Of a DNA stretch of 64,000 bases, positions 10,755 to 22,552 are shown in pieces. The notes under the pieces were generated by a model that did no database searches, was not told the DNA's origin, and saw nothing but the letters and a program-made list of their open reading frames with translations. Position numbers and translations under genes: made by a program. The DNA is from Dugong dugon. Lineage: Eukaryota > Chordata > Mammalia > Sirenia > Dugongidae. Position 1 is the first letter of the stretch. Every line of letters starts with the position of its first letter. Location: assembly GCA_030035585.1 (NCBI GenBank), contig CM057465.1, positions 29,096,001 through 29,160,000 of the forward strand, written 5' to 3'.

Positions 10755-11245
10755 AGTACAGCTGTATCCATTACCTATTGCTGCATAAAAAATTACCAAA
10801 ACCTTAGTGGCTTAAAATAACATAAATTTATTACATCACAATTCTGTGGGTCAAAAGTTCAGTCACAGAATAGTTGGGTCCTCTGATCAGGGTCTCAGAA
10901 GGCTGCAGTCAAGATATTGACAGGTTGTATTCCTTTCTGGATCTCAAGATCCCATTCCAAGCTTGCATAGTTGTTGGCTGTATCCAGTTCCTTGTAGTTG
11001 ATGGACTGAGGTTTCTGTTCTTGCTCTGGCCTTCTTCAGCTCCTAGAGATGTCTCACAGTTCCTTGCCATGTGACCCTCTCACAGGATCACTTATATAAC
11101 CTCTCACAACATAGTAGCTTATTTCTTCAAGGACAGTGGCAGAATCTCTCTGATCTTAGGGAAGTTCTAAACCCTCTTTTAAAGGGCTCACCTGATTAGG
11201 TCAATTCCACTCGGGTTAATCTCCCTTTTGATTACCTCAAAATCA
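10755..11245 (-). mobile_element. Old LTR of ERVL/MaLR type, partial
   Basis: The reversed LTR signature CTATTGCTGCATAAAAAATT, a CTTAGTGGCTTAAAATAAC block and a CTCACCTGATTAGG block are present. This is an old mammalian endogenous-retrovirus-like LTR with no coding part. The full-length L1 begins just after its right end, so the LTR is probably truncated there. Family name not certain. Confidence 0.6.
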
Positions 11246-11261
11246 ACCTGTTTAGGAATTG

Positions 11262-12673
11262 GGGCCAAGATGGCAGAGTAGTCAAACACTTCCAGTGAAC
11301 CTCTTACAACAAAGACCCGAAAAAAACAAGTGAATTGATTATATATGACAATCTAAGAGCCCTGAACATCAAAGGCAAAGTTGAGGAATCAGACTGAGTG
11401 GCAGGGGGAGGGAGAGATGGTTCAGAAGCAGTGAAGAGTTGCCAGATCTGACACGGTGGGAGCCAGAGCCCTCAGCCCAGATCAACTCGCGGGTGAGTGG
11501 TGAGGCAGGCAAGCAGTGGCACTTGGGAGGCATTTTCTGCATTGGGAGAGACCCAGTGGCAGAGAGTCTACTTGGCCATCCAGAATCAGTGAGAACCAGC
11601 CCTCGATCAGTGAAAGATAAGTACTTGTGTCTGACTTACCACGCGAATCAAAAACAACCCCCCTCAGGGAAAAACCTCTCTCTCATTTACCTCCCTGCTC
11701 TGCAGGGGGTTCAGGACAACTTCAGCTATTGCCGAGCCCCTTAGGCCAGAATTAGGACCCATCACATGCCCTAAGCCATTCTCCTGGCCTTGGAGAGGGA
11801 GCAAATTAATAAACAGGGGGAAAAAATAATCTGCCAGCTCCCCTAAGCCAGGAACTCAGGGTAGGCACAGCTCCTTTGCCTGGGCACAGGCATAAGCGAT
11901 CCACGAGCTTTGAATGCCTTTCCCCCTGCATAGACTTGTGTGGCCCATTTCAACAGTGTAGGCCCTCATTACCACAGTACAACAGGGTATATACCTAGGT
12001 CTTATTTCAACAGTTTCAGCTGTGAAGTGGCAGGTTCTTGACATTTGAAACTGCTCTGCCCATTAAGCAGGGTCTTCATCTACCCACGTTAGGAGCCTGA
12101 GGACTGGTGGCTCCACCCATGACACCTAGCCACCTGTGATAGGGGCCCAAGATTGAGAGGTGCCCCCCAGTCCTTATAGCCAAAAGCACTGGGTGCTCAT
12201 AGTCGGGCTGCAAAATCCACCCACTTACATTCTCTAGGGAACAGGGAAAATCTTTCCTCCTGGAAACTCAAGGGCAGCTGTCAGCTCCCTGCCTTGCTCA
12301 GCGTGTGTCCCCCTGCTACAGCCGGATGCTTGTGCCTACACCAATCACCCATGCCTGTCTAGGACTGTAGGTGAGAGCCTGCACCACACACTTGGTGGCT
12401 GACTATGCGGACGCCTGAATTGAATCCATACAGGAGGATTGGGAGGACTCCTGGGCTCACATACTTACTGGTAGTTCTGGCCACCTGGTGGCAGGACATT
12501 GGAGCTTCAGGGCAACTGGTGATTGAGCTAGCTTACATGAGCAGCCTATTTGGGCATATCAAAACAAACAAAACAAGAAGCTAGGACACAGTAAGCAAAC
12601 ATAAAATAAATATAATAACTTATTGATGGCTTGGAAACAACAGTCAATATCAAATCACATAAAGAGGCAGTTC
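11262..12673 (+). promoter_or_regulatory. L1 5'UTR (type 1) of the full-length forward L1
   Basis: It starts at GGGGCCAAGATGG and runs about 1.4 kb to the ORF1 start. The same 5'UTR occurs reversed at 1-372 and 2109-2187, so two copies of this lineage lie in the window. An L1 5'UTR normally contains an internal RNA polymerase II promoter; that role is inferred from the family. It is unrelated by eye to the 5'UTR of the minus-strand L1s at 33098-35049 and 37672-39332. Frames at 11439-11744 and 11856-12044 lie inside it and are not supported as genes. Confidence 0.85.
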
Positions 12674-13623
12674 ATGATGGCTTCCGCAAGCTCCCAAAAT
12701 AAAGAATCTAGAAATTTTCCAGAGGAAGAAAATTTCTTGGAATTACTGGAGGCAGAATACAAAAGATTAATATACAGAACTCTTCAAGGGATCAGGAAGG
12801 AAATTATGAAAAATGTGGACCAAGAAATAGAAGAACTTAAGTAGATTAGAGAAGAGCATAATTAAAAATTTAACAGGCTGCAAGAATCCATAAAGAGACA
12901 GCAATCAGAAATCCAGAAGATTAACAATAAAATATCAGAATTAGACAGCTCAATAAAAAGTCACAGGAGCAGAATTGAGGCAATAGAAGTCAGAATTAGT
13001 GAGACTGAAGATAAAGCACTTGACACCAACTTCTTTGAGGAAAAATCAGTTAAAAGGATTTTAAAAAATGAAGAAAACCTAAGAATTATATGAGACTCTA
13101 TCAAGAGGAATAACCTACGAGTGATTGGAGTACCAGCATGGGGAGGGGGGGATAATAGAAAATTCAGAGAGCATTGTTGAAGATTTGTTGGCAGAAAACT
13201 TCCCTGATATTGTGAAAGATGACAATATATCTATCCAAGATGCTTATCAAACCCCACATAAGATAGATCCCAAAAGAAAGTCACCAAGACATTATAATCA
13301 AACTTGCCAACACCAAAGATAAACAGAATCTTAAGAGCTGCTAGGGATAAATTAAAAGTCATCTACAAAGGACAGTCAAAAAGAATAAGCTTGGACTACT
13401 CAGCAGAAACCATGCAGGCAAGAAGGCAATGGGATATATATAAGCTTTGAAGGAAAAAAAAATTGCCAGCCAAGAATTATATATCCAGCAAAACAGTTTC
13501 TCAAATATGATGGTGAAATTAGGGCACTTCCAGATATACAGAAGCTTATGGAATTTGCAAAAATTACAAAATTGCAAAGTTAAAGAAATACTAAAGGGAG
13601 TCCTCCAGTTGGAAAATCAATAA
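12674..13623 (+). pseudogene. L1 ORF1 remnant (RNA-binding chaperone)
   Basis: L1 ORF1 protein binds L1 RNA as a coiled-coil trimer and is needed for retrotransposition. The start is one of two adjacent ATGs at 12674 and 12677. The first piece (12674-12844) gives the N-terminal segment, then a stop at 12842 interrupts the frame. Further pieces downstream (for example 13125-13322, containing LRVIGV-like coding just before it and RKSPRH near its end) give the RNA-recognition and C-terminal regions. The frame ends with a TAA at 13621. Several stops and frameshifts make it non-functional. The length (950 bp) fits the usual ~300-330 codons for the family. Confidence 0.85.
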
Positions 13624-13961
13624 CATGAGATAACAATCTAAGATTAGAACACAGGACAGAGCAATCAGATATCAACCCGGATAGGGAAGTCACAAAAATA
13701 AATCAAGGCTAAAACACCGAAAATAAAGAGACAGAGATGTCAATATGTAAAAGACAACAACATTAAAACAAAATAGAGGGACTAAAAAACGTACATATAG
13801 ATTTTTCATATGGAGACAAAGTCAAGGCGATATAAAGAAATAAAAGACTGGTATAAACTTAGAAAAATAGGAGTAAATATTAAGGTAACCACAAAGGAAG
13901 CTAACAATCCTACATGTTAAAATAAAAAAGAAGAAAAATATAAAGACTCAGCAAATACAAA
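13624..13961 (+). other. L1 ORF1-ORF2 spacer
   Basis: An A-rich inter-ORF region of the forward L1, about 340 bp, comparable with the ~330-bp spacer of the minus-strand L1 at 31776-32103. No coding frame. Confidence 0.7.
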
Positions 13962-14181
13962 ATGAACAACAATGAAAAAGATGAAAAGAAAATACATAAA
14001 GAAAAACAACTCAGCACAGACAATTAAGTGGAACAAAGAAAGTGTGAACAACACTCAAAAAAGACAGCACTAACCTGATACTTATCAGTAATTATCCTGA
14101 ATGTAAATGGACTAAAAGCATCAATAAAGAGACAGAGAGTGGCAGATTGGATTAAAAAAACACCATCCATTTATATGCTGC
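13962..14181 (+). pseudogene. L1 ORF2 start, cut by an LTR
   Basis: The sequence around 14090-14160 encodes the typical start of the L1 endonuclease domain: a stretch reading LNVNG followed by IKRQRVADWI. Stops precede and follow it. The ATG at 13962 is a guess by position. The frame is interrupted by the LTR at 14182, and GCTGC at 14177-14181 is the target duplication. Confidence 0.75.
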
Positions 14182-14739
14182 TGTCATGGATTGAATTATG
14201 TCCCCCCAAAAAATGTGTGGATCATGATTCTCAGTATTGTAATCTGATGTGACTTCCTTATATGTTGTAAACTCTATCACTATGATGAGGTTATATGTGA
14301 TTTCCTTGTGTGTTGTACACTCTGTCACTATGATGAGGCGATATGTGATTTCCTTATGTGTTGTAACTCTATCACTATGATCAGGTTATACTGATGAGGT
14401 CTACAAGATTGGATAGTGTCTTAAGCCAATCTCTTTTGAAATGTAAAAGAGAGAAGCAAGCAGAGACACACGGGAACCTTGTACCACCAAGATAGCAGTG
14501 CCAGGAGCAGAGTGTGTCCCTTGGACCTGAAGTTCCTGTGCAGAGAAGCTCCCAGACCAGGGGAAGACTGATGAGAAGGACCTTCTTCTGGAGCTGACAG
14601 AGAGAGAAGGCCTTTTCCTGGAGCCGATGACCTGAATTTGGACTGGTAGCCTACCAGACTGTGAGAGAATAAACTTCTCTTTGTTAAAGCCATCCACTTG
14701 TGGTATTTCTGTTAGAAACAGCACTAGATGACTAAAACA
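14182..14739 (+). mobile_element. Solo MaLR-type LTR inserted in L1 ORF2
   Basis: A 558-bp LTR that starts TG and ends CA, with the 5-bp target duplication GCTGC at 14177-14181 and 14740-14744. Five-base duplications are typical of ERVL/MaLR elements. Its ends match, in reverse, the LTRs at 58447-58958 and 61417-61829. A possible polyadenylation word AATAAA lies at about 14668. No internal retroviral genes remain, so it is a solo LTR. It contains about three tandem copies of a 46-48 bp unit at 14252-14393. Minus-strand frames across 14401-14724 are antisense noise. Confidence 0.93.
14252..14393 (+). repeat. 48-bp tandem repeat inside the LTR
   Basis: Three head-to-tail units at 14252-14299, 14300-14347 and 14348-14393, each containing TTCCTTRTRTGTTGTA and CTATGATSAGG. 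The third is slightly shorter. No such triplication is seen in the other two MaLR LTRs. Confidence 0.85.
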
Positions 14740-14744
14740 GCTGC

Positions 14745-17700
14745 CTACAACAGACTCACCTTAGACTTAAAGACACAAACAAACTAAAACTCAAAGGATA
14801 GAAAAAATATATCAAACAAAAAACAAGCAAAAAAGAGGAGAAGTGCAATATTAATCTCTGACAAAATAGACTTTAAAGTAAAATCCACCACAAAGGATAA
14901 GGAAGGACACTATATAATGATTGAAGGGTCAATACACCAGGAGGACATAATTATAATAAATATTTATGCACCCAACGACAGGGCTCCAAAATACATTTAA
15001 AAAACTCTAACAGCATTGAGAAGAGACATAGTTAGCTCCACAATAGTAGTAGTAGACTTCAACACATCACTTTCGGTGAAGGACAGAACATCTAGAAAGA
15101 AGTCCAACAAAAACACGGAAGATCTAAATGCTACAATCAACCAACCAGATCTCATAGACATATACTGAACTCTCCACCCAACAGCGGCCAAGTACACTTT
15201 CTTTTCCAAGCCACATGGAACATTGCCCAGAATAGACCACATATTAGGCCATAAGGTAAGCCTTAATAAAATCCAAAGCATCGAAATATCACAAAGCATC
15301 TTTTCTGACCGTAAAGCCATAAAAGTAGAAATCAATAAAGCAAGGGAAAAAACATCAAACACAGGGAAACTGAACAACACCTTGCTCAAAAACTACTGGG
15401 TTATAGAAGAAATTAAGGATGGAATAAAGAAAATCATAGAATCAAATGAGAATGAAAACACATCCTACCAGAACCTGTGGGACACAGCGAAAGCAGTGCT
15501 CAGAGGTCAGTTTATAGCAATAAATGCACACATCGAAAAAGAAAAAAGGGCCAAAATCAAAACATTAACCCTACAACTGGAACAAATAGAGAGAGAGCAG
15601 CAAAAGAAGCCCTCAGGCATGAGAAGAAAGGAAATAATAAGAATTAGAGCAGAATTAAGTGAAATAGAGAATAGAAAAACAATTGAAAGAATTAAGAAAA
15701 CCAAAAGCTGGTTCTTTGAAAAGATCAACAAAACTGATAAACCACTGGCCAAACTGACAAAAGAAAAACAGGAGAAGAAGCAAATAACCTGTTTAAGAAA
15801 TGACATGGGTGACATCACAGCAGATCCAACTGAAATTAAAAGAATCATAACAGACAGAATACTATGAAAAATTATACTCTAACAAATTTGAAAACCTAGA
15901 CAAAATAGACAAATTTCTAGAAACTCACTACCTACCTAAACTAACACAAATGGAGCTAGAACAACTAAATAAACCCATAACAAAAGAAGAGATTGAAAAG
16001 GTAGTTAAAAAACTCCCAACAAAGAAAAGACCTGGCCCGGACGGCTTCAGTGGAGAATTCTACCAAACTTTCAGAGAAGAGTTGACGCCACTACTACTGA
16101 AGGTATTTCAGAGCATCAAAAAGGAAGGAATACTCCCAAACTTATTCTATGAAGCCAGCATAACCCAGATACCAAAACCAGGTAAAGACACCACAAAAAA
16201 GAAAATTACAGACCAATATCCCTCATGAACATTGATGCAAAAATCCTCCACAAAATTCTAGCCAATAGAATTCAGCAACATATCAAAAAAATTATACACC
16301 AGGATCAAGTGGGATTTATACCAGGTACGCCGGGATGGTTCAGCATTAGAAAAACAATTAATGTAATCCATCGCATTAATAAAACAAAAGACAATAACCA
16401 GATGATCTTATCAATTGATGCATAAAAGGCATTGGAAAAAGTCCAACACCCATTCACGATAAAAACTCTCAACAAAATAGAAATAGAAGGGAAATTCCTC
16501 AACATAATAAAGGGCATTTATACAAAACCAACAGCCAACATTATCCTAAATGGAGAGCATTTGAAAGCATTCCCCTTGAGAACGGGAATCAGACAAGGAG
16601 GCCGTTTATCACCACTCTTATTCAACATTGTGCTGGAGGCTAGAAAAAGAAATAAAGCGCATCCAAATTGGTAAGGAAGAAGTCAATGTATTTCTGTTTG
16701 CACATGATATGATCTTATAAACAGAAAACCCCAAAGAATCCACAAGAAAACTACTGGAACTAATAGAAGATTTCAGCAAAGTTTCGGGATACAAGATAAA
16801 CATACAAAAATCAGTTGGATTCCTCTACACCAACAAAGAGAACTTCCAAGAGAAAATCACCAAATCAATACCATTTATAATAGCCCCCAAGCAGATAAAA
16901 TACTTAGGAATTATCTAACCAGAGACATAAAAGACCTATACAATGAAAACTACAGGACACTACTGCAGGAAACCAAAAGCGACCTGCATAAGGGGAAAAA
17001 CATAACTTGCTCATGGATAGGAAGACTCAACATTGTGAAAAGTCAATTCTACCAAAAGCGATCTTGATCCAGATTCCAACAACATTTTTTAATGAGAAGG
17101 AGAAAGAAATCAACTTCATATGGAAAGGGAAGAGGCCCCAGATAAGTAAAGCATTAATAAAGAAGGAGAACAAAGTGGGAGGCCTCACACTACCTGATTT
17201 TAGAAACTATTATACCACCACGGTAGTCAAAACAGCATGGTACTGATACAACAACAGATACATAGACCATTGGAACAGAATTGAGAATCCAGACCTAAAT
17301 TCATCCACCTATGAGCAGCTGATATTTGACAAAGGCCCAAAGTCCGTTAATTGGGGAAAAGACAGTCCCTTTAACAAATTGTGCTGGCATAACTAGATAT
17401 CCATCTGCAAAAAAAGGAAACAAGACCCATACCTTACAGCATGCACAAAAACTAACTCAAAATGGATCAAAGACCTAAATATAAAATCAAAAACGATAAA
17501 GATCATGGAAGAAAAAATAGGGACAATGCTAGGAGCCCTAATACCTGACATAAACAGAATACAAACCATAAGTAACAATGCACAAGCACCAGAAGAGAAA
17601 CTAGATAACTGGGAGCTCCTAAAAATCAAACACTTATGTTCATCAAAAGACCTCAGCAAAAGAGTCAAAAGACAACCTACAGACTGGGAAAACATTTTTG

Positions 17701-18399
17701 GCTACGACAAATCTGATCAGCATCTAATCTCTAAAATCTACAAGATACTGCAAAACCTCAATAACAAAAAGACAAATAACCCATTTAAAAAATGGGCAAA
17801 GTGTATGTACAGGCACTTTGCCAAAGAAGACATTCATGTGGCCCACAGACACATGAAGAAATGCTCACAATCATTAGCCATTACAGAAATGCAGATCAAA
17901 ACTAAATGAGATATCATCTCATCCCAACAAGCCTAGTATTAATCCAAAAAACACAAAATAATAAATGCTGGAGAGGTTGTGGAGAGACTAGAACACTTAT
18001 ACACTGTTGGTGGTAATGTAAAATGGTACAAGCACTTTGGAAAACAATTTGGTGCCTCCTTAAAAAGCTAGAAGTAGAAGGATCACATGATCCAGCAATC
18101 CCGCTCCTTGAAATATGTCCTAGAGAAATAAGAGCCATCACACGAATAGATACATGCACTCCCATGTTCATCGCAGTACTGTTCATGATAGTAAAAGATG
18201 GAAACAAACTAGGTGCCCATCAGTGGACAAATGGATAAACAAATTATGGTATATTCACCCAATGGAATACTAGGCAATGATAAAGAACAGCAATGAAGCC
18301 GTGAAACATCTTATAACATGGATGAATCTGGAGGGCATTATGCTGAGTGAATTTAGTCAGTCACAGAAGGACAAATATTGTATAAGACCAGTATTATAA
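14745..18399 (+). pseudogene. L1 ORF2 remnant (endonuclease and reverse transcriptase)
   Basis: L1 ORF2 protein nicks target DNA with an AP-like endonuclease and copies L1 RNA with a reverse transcriptase. Downstream of the LTR the endonuclease region continues; RIDHILGH is encoded at 15230-15250, corresponding to the catalytic histidine region. The reverse transcriptase is spread over several frames: 15223-15867 and 15950-16228 (with KKRPGPDGF), 16225-16425 (with QVGFIPG), and 16432-16674 (RQGG in place of the usual RQGCPLS). The FADD catalytic motif is decayed to a HD-containing version near 16700. C-terminal pieces follow at 17007-17246 and 17505-17909. Numerous stops and frameshifts; dead copy. 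Confidence 0.9.
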
Positions 18400-19392
18400 G
18401 AACTCAAGAAAAGGTTTAAACACAGATGAAAACATTCCTTGATGGTTATGAGGGTGGGGAGGGAGGGTGAGGGTTATTCACTAACTAGATAGTAGTCAAG
18501 AATTATCTTAGGTGAAGGGAAGGACAGCACACACTACAGGGGAAGTCAGCACAATGGAACTAAACCAAGGCTAAGAAGTTTCCTGAATACAGTTAAACAC
18601 TTCAAAGGACGGAGTAGCAGGTGCAAGGATCTGGGAACCATGCTTTCATCGGACATCTAGGTCAATTGGCATAACAAAGTTTATTAAGAAATGCTCTGCA
18701 TCCTACTTTGGTGAGTGGCGTCTGGGGTCTTAAAAGCTTGCAAGTGGCCATCTAAGATGCATCAGTTGGTCCCAACCACCTGGAGTAAAGGAGAATGAAG
18801 AACACCAAAGACTCAAGGCAAGTATTATCCCAAGAGAAAGAAAGGTCTGCATAAACCAGACACTTCATCAGCTTGAGACCAGAAGAACTAGATGGTGCCT
18901 GGTTACCACCAATGACCGCCCTGACAGAGAACACAACAGAGAGTCCTGGATGGAGCACAAGAAAGGTGGGGTGAAGAACTCAAATTCTAGTAAAAAGACC
19001 AGACTTAATGGTCTGACTGAGACTGGAGGAAACCTGAAGAGCATGGCCCCCAGATTCTCTCTCAGCCCAGAACTAAAACAATTTCCAAGGCCAACTCTTC
19101 AGACAAAGATTGGACGGGAGTGTGGGACATGAAATGATACTTGTGAAGAGTGTGCTTCTTACCTCAAGTTGATACATGAGACTAAACGGGCAGCATTAGT
19201 CCGGGGATGAGATGAGAAGGCAGAGAGGGTTAGGAACTGGTTGAATGGACTGGAAAATCAGGGATGGAAAGGATTGTGCTGTCACAGTATAGGGTGAGCA
19301 ATTAGGGTCACATAACCATGTATGTATACATTTTTTATAAGAGACTAACTTGAAATATAAACTTTCACTTAAATTACAACAATAAAAAAAAA
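18400..19392 (+). mobile_element. 3'UTR and tail of the full-length forward L1
   Basis: About 1 kb from the ORF2 stop to a short A-rich tail (AATAAAAAAAAA) at 19380-19392. It contains an internal G-rich tract at about 18450-18475 (GGTGGGGAGGGAGGGTGAGGG), a usual feature of mammalian L1 3'UTRs. The whole element, 11262-19392, is about 7.6 kb once the LTR is removed. I found no convincing target duplication around it. Confidence 0.85.
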
Positions 19393-19638
19393 TCTAGAAT
19401 AGGCAAATGCATAGAGACAAAAGTATATTAGTGGTTACCAGGGTCTGGGGGAAGGGGAGAACGGGGAGTTACTGATTAGGGGACACTGAGTTTCTGTTTG
19501 GGGTGATGAAAAACTTTTGAAAATGGATAGTGGTGATGGTTGCACAGCATGGTAATGTCACTGAACTGTATACTTAAAAATGATTAAGGCAGCATTTTTG
19601 TTACCTAAATTTTACCACAATAAAGTTAAAAAAAAAAT
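19393..19638 (+). mobile_element. Old L1 3' end fragment
   Basis: It matches an older mammalian L1 3'UTR: a TAGTGGTTACCAGGG block, GGGGTGATGAAAAACTTTTG and CACTGAACTGTATACTTAAA. It ends in an AATAAAGTT plus A-run at 19619-19638. It directly adjoins the RTE that follows. Confidence 0.75.
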
Positions 19639-21282
19639 TCAAGCCCAATGGTGCAATTTGAAGAATTCTAAAGGCAAAATATTGAATGACACAGGAAATA
19701 TCAAAAGCAGATGGAAGGAATACGCAGAGTCACTGTACCAAAAAGAATTGGTTGATGTTCAGCCATTTTAGGAGGTAGCAATGATCAAGAACTGAAGAAA
19801 GAAGTACAAACTGCGCTGGAGATATTGGTGTGAAACAAGGCTCCAAGAATGACTGAATACCAACTGAGATGTTTCAACAAATGGGTGCAGGGCTTGGGGT
19901 GCTCACTCATCTATGCCAGGAAATGTGGAAGACAGCTGACTGAAGAGATCCATATTTGTGTCCATTCCAAAGAAAGGTGATCCAAAAGAATGCAGAAATT
20001 ATCTAACAATATCTTTATTATCACATGCAAGCAAAATTTTGCTGAAGATCATTCAAAAGCTCTTGGAGCAGTACATTGACAGGGAATAGTCATAAAGTCA
20101 AGCTGGATTCAGAGGAGGACATGGAAGTAGGGATATCTTTGCTGATATCAGACGGATCTTAGCTGAAAGCAGAAAATTCCAGAAAGATGTTTACCTGTAT
20201 TTTACTGACTAGGTAAAGGCATTTGACTCTGTGGATAATAACAAATTACGGATAACACTGTGAAGAGTGGGAATTCCTGAACACTTAATTGTGCTCATCT
20301 AGAACCTGTACATAGATAGAAAGGCAGTCATTCGAACAGAGCAAGGGATTACTTCATGGTTTAAAATCAAGAAAGATGTGTGTCAGGGTTGTGTCCTGTC
20401 ACCAGATTTATTCAATCTGTGTGTTGAGCAGATAATCTGAGAAGCTGGACTATATGAAGAAGAATGTGGCATCAGGACTGGAGGAAGACTCATTAACAAC
20501 CCATGATATGCAGATGATACAACCTTGCTTGCTAAAAGTGAAGGGAACTTGAAGCACTTACTGATGAAGATCAAAGACTACAGCCTTCAGTATGGACTAC
20601 ACCTCAACATAAAGAAAACAAAAATCCTCACAACTTGACCAATAAGCAACATCATGATAAACAGGGAAAAGATTGAAGTTGTCAAGGATTTCATTTTACT
20701 TAGATCTACAATCAACGTCCTTGGAAGCAGCAGTCAGGAAATCAAACGATGTATTGCATTGGGCAAATCTGCTGCCAAAGACCTCTTTAAAGTGTTAAAA
20801 AGCAAAGGTGTCACTTTGAGGACTAAAGTATCCCTGACCTAAGTCATGATATTTTCAATTGCCTCATATGCATGTGAAAGCTGGACAATGAATACGGAAG
20901 ATCAAAGAATTGTTGCCTTTGAATTATGGTGTTGGCCAAGAATATTGAATATACCATGGACTGCTAGAAGAATGAACAAGTCTGTCTTGGAGGAAATACA
21001 GCCAGAGTGCTCCTTGGAAATGAGTATGGCGAAACTTTGCCTCAAGTACTTTGGTCATGTTATCAGGAGGGACCAGTCCCTGGGGAAGGACATCATGCTT
21101 GTTAAAGTAGAGGGTCAGTAAAAAAGAGGAAAAGCCTCAATGAGATGGATTGACACAATGGCTGAAACACTGGGCTCAAACATAAAGATTGTGAGGATGG
21201 TGTAGGACAAGGCAGTGTTCTGATCTGTTGTACATAGAATCGCTATGAGTTGGAATCATCTCAACAGCATAAAATAAAATAA
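19639..21282 (+). pseudogene. RTE-class LINE (BovB-like), 5'-truncated, RT remnant
   Basis: An RTE retrotransposon encodes an endonuclease and reverse transcriptase in one frame. This copy lacks the endonuclease. The reverse transcriptase region is read in broken frames: YADDTTLL, the catalytic aspartate motif, is encoded near 20510-20530; the C-terminal part at 20654-20842 contains KIEVVKDFILL. At 20846-21121 there are CESWTM, FELWCWPR, IPWTARR and KYFGHVIRR, the hallmark RTE C-terminus. Many stops and frameshifts. The 3' end at 21236-21282 (ATAGAATCGCTATGAGTTGG, then an AAAATAAA-type tail) matches the tail of the AfroSINEs. Confidence 0.9.
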
Positions 21283-21299
21283 AAGCAATAAGCCATTCC

Positions 21300-21422
21300 T
21301 TTGAAGAAAGATGTGGCAGTTTGCTTCCATAGAGATTTACAGCATTGGAAACCATATAGAGCAGTTCCATTCTGGCCTATATGGTGGTTATGAGTCTGAA
21401 TCAGCTTGATGGCACTGGGTTT
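21300..21422 (+). mobile_element. RTE/AfroSINE-related 3' fragment
   Basis: It contains AGATTTACAGCATTGGAAACC, GCAGTTCCATTCTGGCCTAT and the tail TCTGAATCAGCTTGATGGCA. These are the 3' half and RTE-like tail of the SINE family; the tRNA-like head is absent. Confidence 0.7.
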
Positions 21423-21483
21423 AATTTAATTTTTGTATGGCCTCACCACGTTGATACATAAAACTAACCATTCAAAGACCAGA

Positions 21484-21668
21484 ACCAAACCAGTTGTCCT
21501 TGAGCAAATTCTGACTCACGGCAACCTCACGTGTTGCGGAGTATAACTGCAACCCACAGGGATTTCATGACTTTCACCTTTCAGAAGCAGATAGCCAGAA
21601 CTGTCTCCTAAGGCACCTCTGAGTGAGGTTGAACTGCCAAACCTTTGTTAGTAGCCAAGCACGTAAAT
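21484..21668 (-). mobile_element. AfroSINE-type SINE (longer subfamily)
   Basis: A reversed copy of the subfamily with the extra CTTTCAGAAGCAGATAGCC segment (about 21575-21600), ending in TAGTAGCCAAGCACGTAAATAG. It is diverged; the head is partly lost. Confidence 0.75.
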
Positions 21669-21679
21669 AGTTTTTTACC

Positions 21680-22365
21680 CTTTAATTTGTACCTGTTTTT
21701 GATTTTAGAGAAACATGTCTTGTAGACATCTTGTGGGTAATTTTTTATACCAGTCTGACAACTTCTGCCTTTTGATTGGAATTTTTAAGACTATTTGTAA
21801 TGATATCTCATTGTGGTTTTAATATGCTTTGATTTCATATTAATCATCTTTTCTTATGCTTGTGTACTATCTGTTTATCTTCTTCAAGGAAGTGCCTATT
21901 CAAATATTTTGACAATTTTATCTTATTGGGCCATTGAGTCAAAGGAGTGTCCTTATATATTATACATGTGAGTCTTTAGTTAGATGTATGTATTGCTAAT
22001 ATATTCTCCTAGTGTGTGGCTTGTTTTTTTCATTTTCTTAAGTGACATTTAATAGCAGAAGTTTTAAATCAGACTTTAAAATTAATCGATTCTTTTTCTT
22101 TTTTAATTTTTGTGTCCTGCTTAAGAAATTTCTAATTAACTCAGGGTCAATAGATATTTTTTTTTAATGTTTTCTTTTAGAAATTTTACTTATTTTATAT
22201 TTTTAGTTAATTTTTGCATATGGTGTGTATTAATTATTCTGCACAATCTTTTTAAATGATTATCCTTTCCATATTGAATTTCTTTGGCATCTTTGTTATA
22301 AAATAATTGGCCATATCTGTTTGGTTCTATTTTTGAATTTTTTCTTTTGTCGCATTGGTTTATGC
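21680..22365 (-). mobile_element. Old L1 ORF2 fragments
   Basis: The reverse complement resembles degenerate L1 ORF2: a short piece (21680-21795) from the start of ORF2, then a jump to C-terminal ORF2 (21796-22365), which contains a decayed ATCTCATTGTGGTTTTAATA block and a TTTGCATATGGTGTGTATTA block. No open frame of note. Confidence 0.65.
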
Positions 22366-22370
22366 TGTTT

Positions 22371-22424
22371 TTGTTGTTGTTAGTTGCTGTCGAATCGATT
22401 CCAACTCATAGTGAACCCATGTGT
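22371..22424 (-). mobile_element. SINE/RTE 3' tail fragment
   Basis: It contains only the reversed shared tail (GAATCGATTCCAACTCATAG) after a TTG-rich start. It could come from a SINE or an RTE, since the two share this end. Confidence 0.6.
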
Positions 22425-22552
22425 ACAGAGTCCCTGTGCAGCACAAATGGTTAAGCACTTGATTACTGGCCAAAAGGTTGTCAGTTCTAATCCACCTGGT
22501 GCCTGGGAAGACAGGCCTGTTGATCTGCTTCTGAAAGGTAACAGCCTGGTCT
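22425..22552 (+). mobile_element. AfroSINE-type SINE head (longer subfamily)
   Basis: A forward tRNA-like head: a GCACAAATGGTTAAGCACTT block, CCAAAAGGTTGTCAGTTC with a B-box-like region, then GATCTGCTTCTGAAAGGTA. It is arranged tail to head with the fragment at 22371. Confidence 0.7.

Noticed and set aside
14252..14393. Regular 48-bp repeats resembling a CRISPR array
   Set aside because: Units are contiguous without spacers and belong to an LTR in a mammalian genome.
14401..14724. 107-codon and overlapping 90-codon minus-strand frames
   Set aside because: They lie antisense within a solo LTR; no retroviral or host gene similarity.
15507..15848. 113-codon minus-strand frame
   Set aside because: Antisense shadow of L1 ORF2, as shown by the sense frame at 15223-15867.
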